Shown here piece after piece: positions 45,698 through 56,813 of a stretch of 64,000 nt of DNA. The stretch comes from Lactobacillus bombicola. Lineage in GTDB: Bacteria > Bacillota > Bacilli > Lactobacillales > Lactobacillaceae. The stretch's first letter is position 1. Every line of letters starts with the position of its first letter. The stretch lies in the NCBI RefSeq assembly GCF_900112665.1, contig NZ_FOMN01000004.1, forward strand, positions 124,001 through 188,000, read 5' to 3'. A model generated the notes under the pieces. The model had not been told where the DNA came from and did no database searches. It was given only the letters and a program-made list of their open reading frames with translations. A program made the translations under genes and the position numbers.

Positions 45698-46411
45698 ATG
45701 GAGCAACCATTTGTATTTAACTTCTTGGGTTTAAACTTTGATCTTGCGGGAATGATTGGTTCAACACTGATGGCAGCTGTAATCCTATTTGTTTGTATCT
45801 GGCTTTCACGCAAGGTTGAAATGAAACCAAATAAAAAGCAGAATGTTCTTGAATATTTACTTGACTTTACTGATAACATTGTCAAGGATAACGTTAGCGA
45901 TCCTGATGCCCAAAAGCATTTATCGCTTTACGCTTTTGTTTTGTTTCTCTTTATCTGGTTTATGAATCAATTGGGTTTGTTTATGGAAATAAAAGTTGGT
46001 GATTTTATGTTTGTGAAATCACCAACCGCAGATCCTGTAACGACAATGTCATTTGCGATGATGACCTTGCTTTTATCATTTACATTTGGCATACAAAAAT
46101 TTGGTACCGGTGGTTACTGGCGTAATTACGCCGAACCAGTTAGTTTCTTATTTCCAATCAATATGATTGAAGAAGTAACTAACTTCCTAACGCTATCATT
46201 ACGTTTGTATGGTAATATTTATGCAGGTGAAGTTTTATTAACATTGATTGGTAATCGTCTAGCACCGAGCTTCGGGATTACTACGATGGTTTTAGCAGCT
46301 CCACTCGCCATGATTTGGCAAGGTTTCTCTGTCTTCATTGGCTCTATTCAGGCATATGTTTTTGTAACGCTATCGATGGTTTACGTTGGTAAAAAGGTTA
46401 CAAAAGAATAA
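45698..46411 (+). CDS. atpB: ATP synthase F0 subunit a
   Basis: Stator membrane subunit of the proton channel, 237 residues and about five to six transmembrane helices. The catalytic Arg region is visible in the segment FLTLSLRLYGNIYAGEVLL (Arg of helix 5), and SIQAYVFVTLSMVYV forms the last helix. The first gene of an intact atpBEFHAGDC operon (45698-52174); in lactobacilli this complex runs mainly as an ATP-driven proton exporter and is induced by acid. A GGGAGGT ribosome site lies upstream of the ATG. Confidence 0.96.
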   Translation: MEQPFVFNFLGLNFDLAGMIGSTLMAAVILFVCIWLSRKVEMKPNKKQNVLEYLLDFTDNIVKDNVSDPDAQKHLSLYAFVLFLFIWFMNQLGLFMEIKVGDFMFVKSPTADPVTTMSFAMMTLLLSFTFGIQKFGTGGYWRNYAEPVSFLFPINMIEEVTNFLTLSLRLYGNIYAGEVLLTLIGNRLAPSFGITTMVLAAPLAMIWQGFSVFIGSIQAYVFVTLSMVYVGKKVTKE

Positions 46412-46429
46412 TTTTTTGGAGGTTTAAAT

Positions 46430-46654
46430 ATGTCACAAGCTTTTAAATATATTTCTGCAGCACTTGCAGCTGGTCTTGCTGCTTTAGCTGCTTCTTGGGG
46501 TAACGGTAAGGTTATTACTAAAACAATTGAAAGTATGGCTCGTCAACCTGAAAGTGCTGGCAATTTGAGATCAACGATGTTTATTGGTGTTGGTTTGATC
46601 GAAGCCGTTCCTATTTTAGCGATTGTTGTTGCCTTTTTAATTCTTTTCCTTTAA
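46430..46654 (+). CDS. atpE: ATP synthase F0 subunit c
   Basis: Proteolipid of the c-ring, 74 residues, two transmembrane helices and a polar loop (MARQPES). The proton-binding carboxylate is Glu58 in [18 protein letters not shown]. The glycine pattern in helix 1 is [15 protein letters not shown]. It lies 18 bases after atpB with a TGGAGG site. Confidence 0.97.
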   Translation: MSQAFKYISAALAAGLAALAASWGNGKVITKTIESMARQPESAGNLRSTMFIGVGLIEAVPILAIVVAFLILFL

Positions 46655-46701
46655 TTTTTTATTTGAAAGAATTTAGGCTAAAAAGATAAGAAGGGCAGTA
46701 A

Positions 46702-47214
46702 ATGACATTTCAAACTTTATTTGCAGCCTCAGCGAATCATATATATATCGGCAATACGCTATGGTATTTAATTGTATTCGTAATTTTGCTTCTTTTGGTA
46801 AAACATTATGCTTGGGGACCAGTTTCCGACATGATGGAAAAAAGACGGCAAAAAGTGATCAATGATTTGGATGTGGCTGCTGACAATCGTAAAAAGGCTG
46901 AAGTATTGGCTAATGAGCGCGAAGCTGCCTTGAAAAATTCAAGACAAGAGGCAACACAAATTATTTCTGAAGCAAAAGTAAGTGCTCAGAAAACGAGTAG
47001 CCAGATTGTAGCTGATGCTAACAAAAATGCCACTTCAATTCATGAAAAGGCAAAAGCTGATGCTGCTCAAGCAAAAGCTGATGCTTTAGATGAAGCGCGT
47101 TCACAAGTTGCTGATCTTTCAGTTGCAATTGCAGAAAAAGTAATTGCCAAAAATTTATCAGCGACTGATCAAAAAGATCTAGTCGATCAGTTTATTAAGG
47201 GGCTGAATAAATAA
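46702..47214 (+). CDS. atpF: ATP synthase F0 subunit b
   Basis: Peripheral stalk subunit, 170 residues: a single N-terminal transmembrane helix (WYLIVFVILLLLVKHYAW), then a long charged helix rich in Ala, Lys and Glu (about 47-165) that dimerises and meets subunit delta. It overlaps the next gene by 1 base (TAATG). Confidence 0.96.
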   Translation: MTFQTLFAASANHIYIGNTLWYLIVFVILLLLVKHYAWGPVSDMMEKRRQKVINDLDVAADNRKKAEVLANEREAALKNSRQEATQIISEAKVSAQKTSSQIVADANKNATSIHEKAKADAAQAKADALDEARSQVADLSVAIAEKVIAKNLSATDQKDLVDQFIKGLNK

Positions 47215-47762
47215 TGGCCTTAAGTAAAGAAGAGATTGCTGCACGATATGGTACTGCACTGTTTGATTATGCGCAGGACATGCATGCTGAGGATACTGTT
47301 CACGAGGATTTAGTAGAACTGCTAAAAGCTATTTCTACTTATCCGCAAATCTTAAAAGTTTTTAGTGATCCAATTTTTAATAGTGATGAAAAAAGAGCTT
47401 CTCTTGCGATAATTACCAAAGGCTTATCTCAAGAGGTGCGTACTTTTTTGAAATTATTGTTGGAATATAACCATTTTTTAGAGTTGCCTGATATTATCAT
47501 GTACTATAATGATTTGTACAATAAGGATAAGCAGGTGACTAGGGGACTTGCAATTACTGCAGTCAAATTGACTAGGCAACAACTTAAGCAGTTGGGTGAT
47601 AGTTATGCCCAAAAATATGGTTTTAGTAATGTTGAACTTGAAAATCAAGTTGATGAAAGCATTATTGGCGGCGTAATTTTAAAAGTTGGCGATTATGTGA
47701 TTGATGGTTCAGTTAAAAATAAGCTTAAAAAGATTCGTGCGCAGTTAATTAACAAAGATTAA
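47214..47762 (+). CDS. atpH: ATP synthase F1 subunit delta
   Basis: Connects the b stalk to the alpha subunits, 182 residues. The N-terminal six-helix domain (IAARYGTALFDYAQD) and the C-terminal block ESIIGGVILKVGDYVIDGSVKNKLKKIRAQL are typical of the family. Its start overlaps the atpF stop. Confidence 0.96.
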   Translation: MALSKEEIAARYGTALFDYAQDMHAEDTVHEDLVELLKAISTYPQILKVFSDPIFNSDEKRASLAIITKGLSQEVRTFLKLLLEYNHFLELPDIIMYYNDLYNKDKQVTRGLAITAVKLTRQQLKQLGDSYAQKYGFSNVELENQVDESIIGGVILKVGDYVIDGSVKNKLKKIRAQLINKD

Positions 47763-49289
<1,527 letters not shown>

Positions 49290-49299
49290 GAGGTAGCTT

Positions 49300-50262
49300 A
49301 TGCCTGCATCTTTACTTGAGTTGAAGAAAAAGATTGCTTCAGTTAAGCAAACTGGTAAAATTACCGAAGCGATGCGGATGGTTTCGGCGTCAAAATTAAA
49401 TCAAACTGAAAAACGAGACGAAGGTTATACAGTATATAACAATCATATTAGACAAACTTTATCTCGTTTGATGAGTGCAGAGGTTATTAACCACTTGCAT
49501 AAAGAAAATTTAGTTGTTGATGAAGATAGCATTAGTAAAATCGATTATGAAAATGTTTTTGGCTTAGGTATTGTTTCAAACCTAGTGCAGTCGCGCAAAG
49601 AAATTAAATCAACCGGATATTTAGTTATTACTGGTGATCGCGGGCTAGTTGGTTCTTATAATAGCGCCGTCATTAAAAATATGATGGGTTTAGTGCAAGA
49701 TGCTAAAGCTGAACATAAGGATATTAAAATTTTGGCAATTGGTTCCGTCGGTGCAGAATTTTTTAAGAAAAACAATTTAAATGTTGTTTATGAAAATAAT
49801 GCGATTTCGGATGTGCCAACTTTTGAAGAAATTTTACCAATTGTTTCAACCGCAATAAAAATGTATTTAAATGGCGTATATGACGAATTGTACGTGTGTT
49901 ATACGCATCATGTTAATACTTTATCATCAGCGTTTAGAGTTGAAAAAATGATGCCAATCAATAATCTTGATATTGGTGTTAAAGAAGCTGAAGCACATAA
50001 GGATTTAGAATATGATATCGAACCTGATGTCAACACTGTTTTAACTACTTTAATTCCGCAATTTATTCGTTCTGGAATTTATGGCGCGATTTTGGATGCC
50101 AAGACTGCTGAACATGCAAGTTCAATGACCGCCATGCAAAGTGCAACGGACAATGTTGATGAATTAGTTTCGAGTTTAACTACTAAATTAAATCGTGCAA
50201 GACAAGCAGAAATTACTACTGAAATTACCGAAATTGTCAGTGGTGCTAATGCTTTGAAATAA
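49300..50262 (+). CDS. atpG: ATP synthase F1 subunit gamma
   Basis: Central rotor shaft, 320 residues: the N-terminal helix [33 protein letters not shown] and the C-terminal helix [38 protein letters not shown] are the coiled-coil axle. A segment of about 30 residues ([19 protein letters not shown]... region, residues 61-100) is longer than in E. coli, as in other lactobacilli. Confidence 0.96.
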   Translation: MPASLLELKKKIASVKQTGKITEAMRMVSASKLNQTEKRDEGYTVYNNHIRQTLSRLMSAEVINHLHKENLVVDEDSISKIDYENVFGLGIVSNLVQSRKEIKSTGYLVITGDRGLVGSYNSAVIKNMMGLVQDAKAEHKDIKILAIGSVGAEFFKKNNLNVVYENNAISDVPTFEEILPIVSTAIKMYLNGVYDELYVCYTHHVNTLSSAFRVEKMMPINNLDIGVKEAEAHKDLEYDIEPDVNTVLTTLIPQFIRSGIYGAILDAKTAEHASSMTAMQSATDNVDELVSSLTTKLNRARQAEITTEITEIVSGANALK

Positions 50263-50267
50263 TATGA

Positions 50268-51725
<1,458 letters not shown>

Positions 51726-51736
51726 GGTGATGTCCA

Positions 51737-52174
51737 ATGGCAGATCCAGAAAAACTTTTTATCGTTAATGTTGTAACTCCTGATGGTTTGATTTTTTCAC
51801 ATCATTGTAGCCTTGTTGAAATGCGCGCAATTGATGGTCAACGTTCAATTATGTATAATCACTTACCGATTTTGACCCCGCTAACAATTGGTGAAATTAG
51901 GGTCAAACGTGGTCGTGAGATGAATGAGACCGTAAATCATATTGCCATCAGTGGTGGTTACTTTGAATTTTCTAATAATGTTGCTACAATTATTGCAGAT
52001 AGTGCAGAACGCTCGACTAGAATTAATCTTTCCCGAGCAGAAGCCGCAAAGAAACGTGCCCAAAGTGAACTGAAAAAGGCCAAATCTATGCATGACCAAC
52101 GTTCTATTGAACGAGCACAGGTTGCATTAAGAAGAGCCGTTAATAGAATTAGTGTTTATAATTCAGATAATTAA
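51737..52174 (+). CDS. atpC: ATP synthase F1 subunit epsilon
   Basis: Rotor and regulatory subunit, 145 residues: N-terminal beta-sandwich ([43 protein letters not shown]) and a C-terminal two-helix regulatory domain. Last gene of the operon; a GC-containing terminator follows. Confidence 0.96.
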   Translation: MADPEKLFIVNVVTPDGLIFSHHCSLVEMRAIDGQRSIMYNHLPILTPLTIGEIRVKRGREMNETVNHIAISGGYFEFSNNVATIIADSAERSTRINLSRAEAAKKRAQSELKKAKSMHDQRSIERAQVALRRAVNRISVYNSDN

Positions 52175-52183
52175 GATAGTTTT

Positions 52184-52213
52184 AAACGGATGCACAATGG
52201 TGTATCCGTTTTT
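52184..52213 (+). terminator. Terminator of the atp operon
   Basis: AAACGGATGCAC pairs with GTGTATCCGTTT (one G-U) with a 4-base loop and a T tract. Confidence 0.85.
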
Positions 52214-52241
52214 ACTTAGTTAAAGTAAAGTGAGAAATAAA

Positions 52242-52472
52242 ATGTTCCAACTTGGCGTTCATGCTTTAATCAGTATTGTGATTTACTTAATTACAATTGC
52301 TTTATCTTTTCAAATTATGAAAAGTGTACAAATTGAAAAAATTATTCGAAAAAATAAAGTCTTTGAAGCCCAGCTTTTAATGGTTTTTGCTGCAATTGCA
52401 ATGGGTTTTTTAGTAGGAAATTTCCTAATTACGTTAATTGATACTTCGTTACAATTAAGTAATTTCTTTTAA
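52242..52472 (+). CDS. DUF1146 family membrane protein (YwzB-like)
   Basis: A 76-residue protein with two transmembrane segments (ALISIVIYLITIALSFQIM and LLMVFAAIAMGFLVGNFLI) joined by a basic loop. This family is regularly encoded between the atp operon and mreB in Firmicutes; no function is established. The frame opens with GTG at 52230; ATG 52242 fits the family start (FQLGVHALISIV) better. A small dyad TTACCAT / ATGGTAA (52506-52512, 52517-52523) lies between it and mreB. Confidence 0.85.
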   Translation: MFQLGVHALISIVIYLITIALSFQIMKSVQIEKIIRKNKVFEAQLLMVFAAIAMGFLVGNFLITLIDTSLQLSNFF

Positions 52473-52554
52473 AACTTACTTAAGTAAATGAAGTCAACGG
52501 CAAACTTACCATCTTTATGGTAAAATATACAATGAATATTTATGGAGGGTTATC

Positions 52555-53541
52555 GTGGCACGAGATATAGGAATTGATTTAGGGACAGCGAATGTACTGA
52601 TTAATGTTTCAGGCAAAGGAATTGTTTTAAATGAGCCATCAGTTGTTGCTGTCAATACAAGTACAAATAAAGTTGTAGCAGTTGGGACTGAAGCATATAA
52701 AATGGTTGGTCGTACACCTGGTAATATACGAGTTATTCGTCCCTTAAAAAATGGTGTAATTGCTGATTTTGACATAACTGAAGCGATGCTTTCTTATTTT
52801 ATTGAAAAACTAAATGTTAAAGGCTTTATGTCTAAGCCTAATATACTAGTTTGTGCCCCAACTGGTGTGACTTCAATTGAGCAAAAGGCGATTATTCAAG
52901 CTGCAGAAAAATCTGGTGGTGGTAAGGTATATTTAGACTTTGAACCCAAAGTAGCTGCTGTCGGTGCTGGACTTGATATTTTTAAGCCTCAAGGTAATAT
53001 CGTAATTGATATTGGTGGTGGGACAACTGATATCGCAGTTTTATCTATGGGTGAAATTGTTACCAGTCAATCGCTGCGCTATGCCGGTGACCATATGAAT
53101 CAAGCTGTTGTTGCTTATATCAAGAATAAGCACAACTTATTAATTGGTTCACGAACAGCTGAACAAATCAAAATTGAAATCGGTAGCGCCTTTGAACCTG
53201 ATGAAGATGAGACCATCACAGTGCGGGGTCGCGATATGGTTGATGGTTTGCCAAAGCAGGTTACAGTTTCTGCAACTGAAATTCAAGAAGCTTTATCTGA
53301 CGGGTTAATGACGATTGTTGCGGCTACAAAAGAAGTTTTAGAAAATACTCCGCCAGAATTGTCAGCTGATGTCATTGATCGCGGCATTATGTTAACTGGA
53401 GGAGGCGCCTTATTAAAGAATCTTGACAAATTAATTTCTTATTACTTGAAGGTTCCAGTTTTAACAGCAGATCATCCCTTGGAAGCAGTCGCTTTAGGTA
53501 CAGGTATTTTACTTAAAAATATTGAAAAACATCAACGATAA
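52555..53541 (+). CDS. mreB: Rod-shape protein, MreB/Mbl family
   Basis: Actin-like filament protein that guides lateral wall synthesis. The 328-residue protein has the ASKHA nucleotide motifs DIGIDLGTANVLI (phosphate 1), VIDIGGGTTDIAVLSMG (phosphate 2) and ITLTGGGA-like GIMLTGGGALLKNL (adenosine). Whether this is the MreB or Mbl paralogue is not decided from sequence alone. The start is GTG with TGGAGGG upstream. The yidD, DUF2969 and rodA genes follow within short gaps, a conserved shape-related cluster. Confidence 0.93.
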   Translation: MARDIGIDLGTANVLINVSGKGIVLNEPSVVAVNTSTNKVVAVGTEAYKMVGRTPGNIRVIRPLKNGVIADFDITEAMLSYFIEKLNVKGFMSKPNILVCAPTGVTSIEQKAIIQAAEKSGGGKVYLDFEPKVAAVGAGLDIFKPQGNIVIDIGGGTTDIAVLSMGEIVTSQSLRYAGDHMNQAVVAYIKNKHNLLIGSRTAEQIKIEIGSAFEPDEDETITVRGRDMVDGLPKQVTVSATEIQEALSDGLMTIVAATKEVLENTPPELSADVIDRGIMLTGGGALLKNLDKLISYYLKVPVLTADHPLEAVALGTGILLKNIEKHQR

Positions 53542-53561
53542 TAATTTAGTAGGAGGCTGGT

Positions 53562-53855
53562 TTGCGTAAATTTTTAATTTTTTTAGTAAGATTTTATCAA
53601 AGGATTATTTCTCCCGCATTGCCTCAAAGTTGTCGCTACTATCCGACTTGTTCAACTTATATGATTGATGCTTTAACTAAATTTGGTTTAATTAAAGGTT
53701 TGATTATGGGCACTTGTCGCATATTACGTTGTAACCCATTTGTGCGTGGTGGGGTCGATCCAGTTGCGGATAAATTTACTATTTTTCGTAATCCTCACCC
53801 AGAAAAGTATGAAGATGAAATTATTGCTAAAAAGTTTCATCCTTCTGTAAAGTAG
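53562..53855 (+). CDS. yidD: Membrane protein insertion efficiency factor YidD
   Basis: A 97-residue protein that assists YidC-dependent membrane insertion. It has an N-terminal amphipathic helix ([12 protein letters not shown]), the signature [20 protein letters not shown] with its Cys residues, and the C-terminal [11 protein letters not shown] block. The start is TTG at 53562 behind AGGAGG. Confidence 0.95.
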   Translation: MRKFLIFLVRFYQRIISPALPQSCRYYPTCSTYMIDALTKFGLIKGLIMGTCRILRCNPFVRGGVDPVADKFTIFRNPHPEKYEDEIIAKKFHPSVK

Positions 53856-53863
53856 GAGTTATT

Positions 53864-54091
53864 ATGTCAAGAAAACCCGAAAATATTAATGTAGAGATTA
53901 ATGAAGTCAAGAATAGGGAAAATCCGACTTGGGAAGTGGTTATCCCCCATAAAAAAACGATCGGTCTAATCGAAAAATTGTCTGGTCGCTACCGAGCAAC
54001 TTCAACTAAGAATAGTAGTATTTTATATGCTAAGAGTTTAGAGAGTAGTATCAATGACTTGCTTTCATACTATGTCTTACATGAAAAATAA
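53864..54091 (+). CDS. DUF2969 family protein
   Basis: A 75-residue cytoplasmic protein typical of lactobacilli, found upstream of rodA. It contains the family stretch NPTWEVVIPHKKTIGLIEKL. It lies 8 bases after yidD and 17 bases before rodA. No function is known for the family. Confidence 0.85.
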   Translation: MSRKPENINVEINEVKNRENPTWEVVIPHKKTIGLIEKLSGRYRATSTKNSSILYAKSLESSINDLLSYYVLHEK

Positions 54092-54108
54092 TAGGCAGTG
54101 ATAATTAA

Positions 54109-55302
54109 ATGGTAAAAGTTGAAAATAAAACAAACTTATTTAATCGAATTGCATGGAATATTGTCATCCCTGTTTTATTGCTAGCGGCAGTTGGTTTATA
54201 TTCAATTTATTTTGCCGCCATTGATGATCCGAGTCATATGGGTAGTCCGCTAAAAGCCGTTTTAATGCAAGGACTGTGGTATATCATTTCGGTAGTAATT
54301 GTTTTATTCGTAATTCAATTTGATGCCGATCAGTTATTCCGCATTGCGCCTTATGTCTATGGCTTTGGGATTGTCCTTTTGATTGCAGTTTTATTCTTTT
54401 ATAATCGGAGTATTGCCGCTGATGCAGGAGCAAAAAGTTGGTTTAAATTGGGTCCAATTTCCTTTCAACCCTCTGAAGTCATGAAACCGGCCTTCATCTT
54501 AATGTTGGCTCGAGTAGTTCATCAGCACAACCAGAAATTCGAACATACAATTAGAAATGATTGGAACTTAATTGGCAAAATTATTGCTTGGTTGATTCCC
54601 ATTGCAATTCTATTAAAACTACAGAATGATTTTGGGACCATGCTAGTTTTTGTTGCAATTACTGGCGGGGTAATTTTAGTTTCTGGTATTTCTTGGAAAA
54701 TTATTACTCCAATGTTTATTGCTGTCGCAATTCTCGGAATAACCGTCATTATCATGGTTACTACACCACAAGGTCAAGTTCTCTTAAGTCATTTTTTCCA
54801 ACCATATCAGTTTAAGCGTATTATGTCTTGGCTTAACCCCTCATCTGACACTTCCAAAGATGCCTATCAGTTGTGGTTAAGTATGCAAGCAATTGGCTCT
54901 GGGCAAATATTTGGTAATGGCTTTGGCAAATTAAGTGTTTATGTTCCAGTTCGGGGCTCAGATATGGTCTATTCCGTAATTGGCGAGTCGTTTGGCTTTG
55001 TCGGTAGTGTTGCAGTTATTTTGTTATATTTATATTTAATTGTCCAGATGGTTCGAATTACCTTTGATACTAAGAATGCTTTTTATTCTTATGTTTCAAC
55101 TGGCGTAATCATGATGATTTTGTTTCATGTATTCGAAAATATTGGCATGAGTATTGATTTATTGCCGTTAACGGGGATTCCGCTCCCCTTTATTTCACAA
55201 GGTGGTTCAGCCCTAATTGGTAACATGGTCGGTGTTGGCATGATTCTATCGATGAAATTCCATAATAAAGATTACATGTTTAGTAAAGCCGGCGACTTTT
55301 AG
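54109..55302 (+). CDS. rodA: RodA, SEDS-family peptidoglycan glycosyltransferase
   Basis: Polymerises lipid II into glycan strands in the elongation complex with MreB and a class B PBP. The 397-residue protein has ten predicted transmembrane helices, the family motifs KSWFKLGPISFQPSEVMKPAFI, LLKLQNDFGTMLV, the catalytic-region Asp in SKDAYQLWLSMQAIGSGQIFGNGFG and the C-terminal LLPLTGIPLPFISQGGSALIGNM. It closes the mreB-yidD-rodA cluster. Confidence 0.95.
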   Translation: MVKVENKTNLFNRIAWNIVIPVLLLAAVGLYSIYFAAIDDPSHMGSPLKAVLMQGLWYIISVVIVLFVIQFDADQLFRIAPYVYGFGIVLLIAVLFFYNRSIAADAGAKSWFKLGPISFQPSEVMKPAFILMLARVVHQHNQKFEHTIRNDWNLIGKIIAWLIPIAILLKLQNDFGTMLVFVAITGGVILVSGISWKIITPMFIAVAILGITVIIMVTTPQGQVLLSHFFQPYQFKRIMSWLNPSSDTSKDAYQLWLSMQAIGSGQIFGNGFGKLSVYVPVRGSDMVYSVIGESFGFVGSVAVILLYLYLIVQMVRITFDTKNAFYSYVSTGVIMMILFHVFENIGMSIDLLPLTGIPLPFISQGGSALIGNMVGVGMILSMKFHNKDYMFSKAGDF

Positions 55303-55319
55303 AATTTAATTTAAATAAT

Positions 55320-55351
55320 AAAAAAGCATTTCAATCTTGAAATGCTTTTTT
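55320..55351. terminator. Bidirectional terminator between rodA and uspA
   Basis: A perfect 14-bp stem AAAAAAGCATTTCA / TGAAATGCTTTTTT with a 4-base loop. Confidence 0.88.
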
Positions 55352-55356
55352 ATTAT

Positions 55357-55809
55357 TTAGATTCTTGTTGGTCTAGTTGAACGACAAACTAATACATCAC
55401 AAGGGGCAGTCCTAGTGACATAATCGGTTACACTACCAATTAACATGCGCTCGACTGCATTTAAACCAGTTGAACCAAGAATAATTAAATCAATCTGGTG
55501 CTCTTTGGGGAATTGCTGGGCAATAATTGCCTTGGGAGAACCAAATTCAATGGAAAAATGAACTTCCTTGATTCCCGCATTTTGCGCTACTTCATAATAC
55601 TTTTCCAATTTTTCTTTTGCATCGTTAGCAACTTGTTCGACCATATCAGAGTCAAAACTTGAAACATTTTGAAATGACTTTGTATCAATGACATGGAGAA
55701 TTTCTAAAGTGGCATTATTACGCTGAGCCACTTCAATTGCTTTCTGAAAAGCTAATTCTGCTTCCTTGGAGCCATCAACAGCAACTTGTATTTGATGATA
55801 TTGTTTCAT
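55357..55809 (-). CDS. Universal stress protein, UspA family
   Basis: A 150-residue alpha/beta protein of the UspA fold. It has the start YHQIQVAVDGSKEAELAF and the ATP-binding motif GSTGLNAVERMLIGSVTDYVTRTAPCDVLV near the C-terminus (Gly-x2-Gly-x9-Gly-Ser type). This suggests the ATP-binding branch. Minus strand, converging on rodA; about 45 bases separate it from the next minus-strand gene. Confidence 0.94.
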   Translation of the reverse strand: MKQYHQIQVAVDGSKEAELAFQKAIEVAQRNNATLEILHVIDTKSFQNVSSFDSDMVEQVANDAKEKLEKYYEVAQNAGIKEVHFSIEFGSPKAIIAQQFPKEHQIDLIILGSTGLNAVERMLIGSVTDYVTRTAPCDVLVCRSTRPTRI

Positions 55810-55854
55810 AATTAATACCTCGCTTACTTTTATTCTACCAAATTTTTACCTGAA

Positions 55855-56139
55855 TTATTCGTTCTTTTGATTAATTAAGAGGCTAAAAATTAAAATAGTA
55901 AAACAACTTAGAAAAATTGTAATTAAATTATAGTATTTGTTGGTAAATAGCAATAGTAAAACAAAGCCAAGTAGGCTTTCAAGAAAGAGCAGAATAGCGG
56001 TACAGGTCATGATTGTCTGAAAGTTAGTATTGGTTTGGTTATTAAATATTAAAAAGTGATCCTTGCGTTTTTGCCAAAGATAATAAGCAGTTAGCAAAAG
56101 CAAGCAGAGGTAAACCAAAACGACAATTTTTAAAATCAT
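55855..56139 (-). CDS. Small membrane protein of unknown function
   Basis: A 94-residue protein with three hydrophobic segments (residues 1-18, 42-64 and 70-86). No family recognised with confidence. The frame opens at 56151, but the ATG at 56139 is preferred because TGGAGAT lies 6 bases upstream. A hairpin terminator (56157-56177) precedes its ribosome site directly on the same strand, so its expression depends on read-through from the 6S-like RNA promoter or a promoter hidden in the short gap. Confidence 0.65.
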   Translation of the reverse strand: MILKIVVLVYLCLLLLTAYYLWQKRKDHFLIFNNQTNTNFQTIMTCTAILLFLESLLGFVLLLLFTNKYYNLITIFLSCFTILIFSLLINQKNE

Positions 56140-56153
56140 AAAAATCTCCATTA

Positions 56154-56177
56154 AAAAAGCGGTCCTCGTGACCGCTT
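56154..56177 (-). terminator. Terminator/attenuator between the 6S-like RNA and the small membrane gene
   Basis: On the minus strand AAGCGGTC-ACGAG-GACCGCTT followed by TTTT and AATGGAG. The stem is perfect (8 bp) and the T tract abuts the ribosome site of the gene at 56139. Confidence 0.75.
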
Positions 56178-56187
56178 CTATTATTTT

Positions 56188-56388
56188 CTAAAAAATCTAA
56201 GTTGAATTAACAGTGCAAAACAGTGCTGTTGAACCCGCAGTGTTCAAATAAATGAGTAGTATCGCAACGAATATGGATCCTATGCAAAATGGGTGATAGT
56301 GTTCCGATCCGACAGTTATTTACAGACTCGCACGTTTTTAGTTTGACCGGTCAACTTATACAATTAAGCTTGTTAATCAACTTAGACC
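56188..56388 (-). ncRNA. ssrS: 6S-like RNA (ssrS)
   Basis: About 200 bases without an open frame, framed by complementary ends: CTAAGTTGATTAACA (56385-56371) with TGTTAATTCAACTTAG (56212-56197), a closing stem of about 15 bp. Inside are further hairpins on the 3' side (TTGAAC...GTTCAA, and GCACTGTTTTGCACTG-type repeats) that fit a long, interrupted rod. A consensus promoter sits directly upstream so that transcription begins at the closing stem, and a T run follows the 3' arm. Size, rod shape and promoter match 6S RNA, which sequesters sigma-A RNA polymerase. Identification is by structure, not by alignment; another stable RNA is possible. Confidence 0.65.
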
Positions 56389-56394
56389 ATAGTT

Positions 56395-56423
56395 ATACTA
56401 TCTAATCAATTTTAGTTTGTCAA
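56395..56423 (-). promoter_or_regulatory. Promoter of the 6S-like RNA
   Basis: Minus strand: consensus TTGACA (56423-56418), 17 bases, TAGTAT (56400-56395); predicted start near 56388. An alternative -10, TATAAC, lies 3 bases further with a 20-base spacer. Confidence 0.72.
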
Positions 56424-56758
56424 GAATAAATTCTAAATGACAAGTAAACACACAAAGTAACTAGGCATAATTTAAAAAAATACTTAACCAAAATTTTTTA
56501 AACTAAATTTAGATATTTTTCTTATATTTAAATAAAAATATTTTAAATGTGTTTGTATATAAAATTAAGCCCAAAAATTTATAATATAGATTTATTGTTA
56601 ATTTTACCATAAATGTTATTTAAATTTCGAATAAAAAACCTTATTTAACAAGATAATAATACTAAAATTAATTCTTTTATTTCAAGACTAATAAAAATTA
56701 GAAAAATAGTTATTTATAATTGCTGATTAATTTCGGATTTTATATTGCTAATTTTGCA
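56424..56758. other. Very AT-rich intergenic stretch
   Basis: No gene on either strand. The sequence is almost pure A/T with scattered short runs, lying between the divergent 6S-like RNA promoter and the adhesin promoter. Nothing else is recognised in it. Confidence 0.4.
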
Positions 56759-56787
56759 TTGAACGTCTAAAATAATTCATGTATAGG
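56759..56787 (+). promoter_or_regulatory. Putative promoter of the giant adhesin
   Basis: TTGAAC at 56759-56764, 17 bases, TATAGG at 56782-56787, about 27 bases before the start codon. Confidence 0.5.
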
Positions 56788-56813
56788 TTTGGAAAATAGG
56801 AAAGGATATTTTA

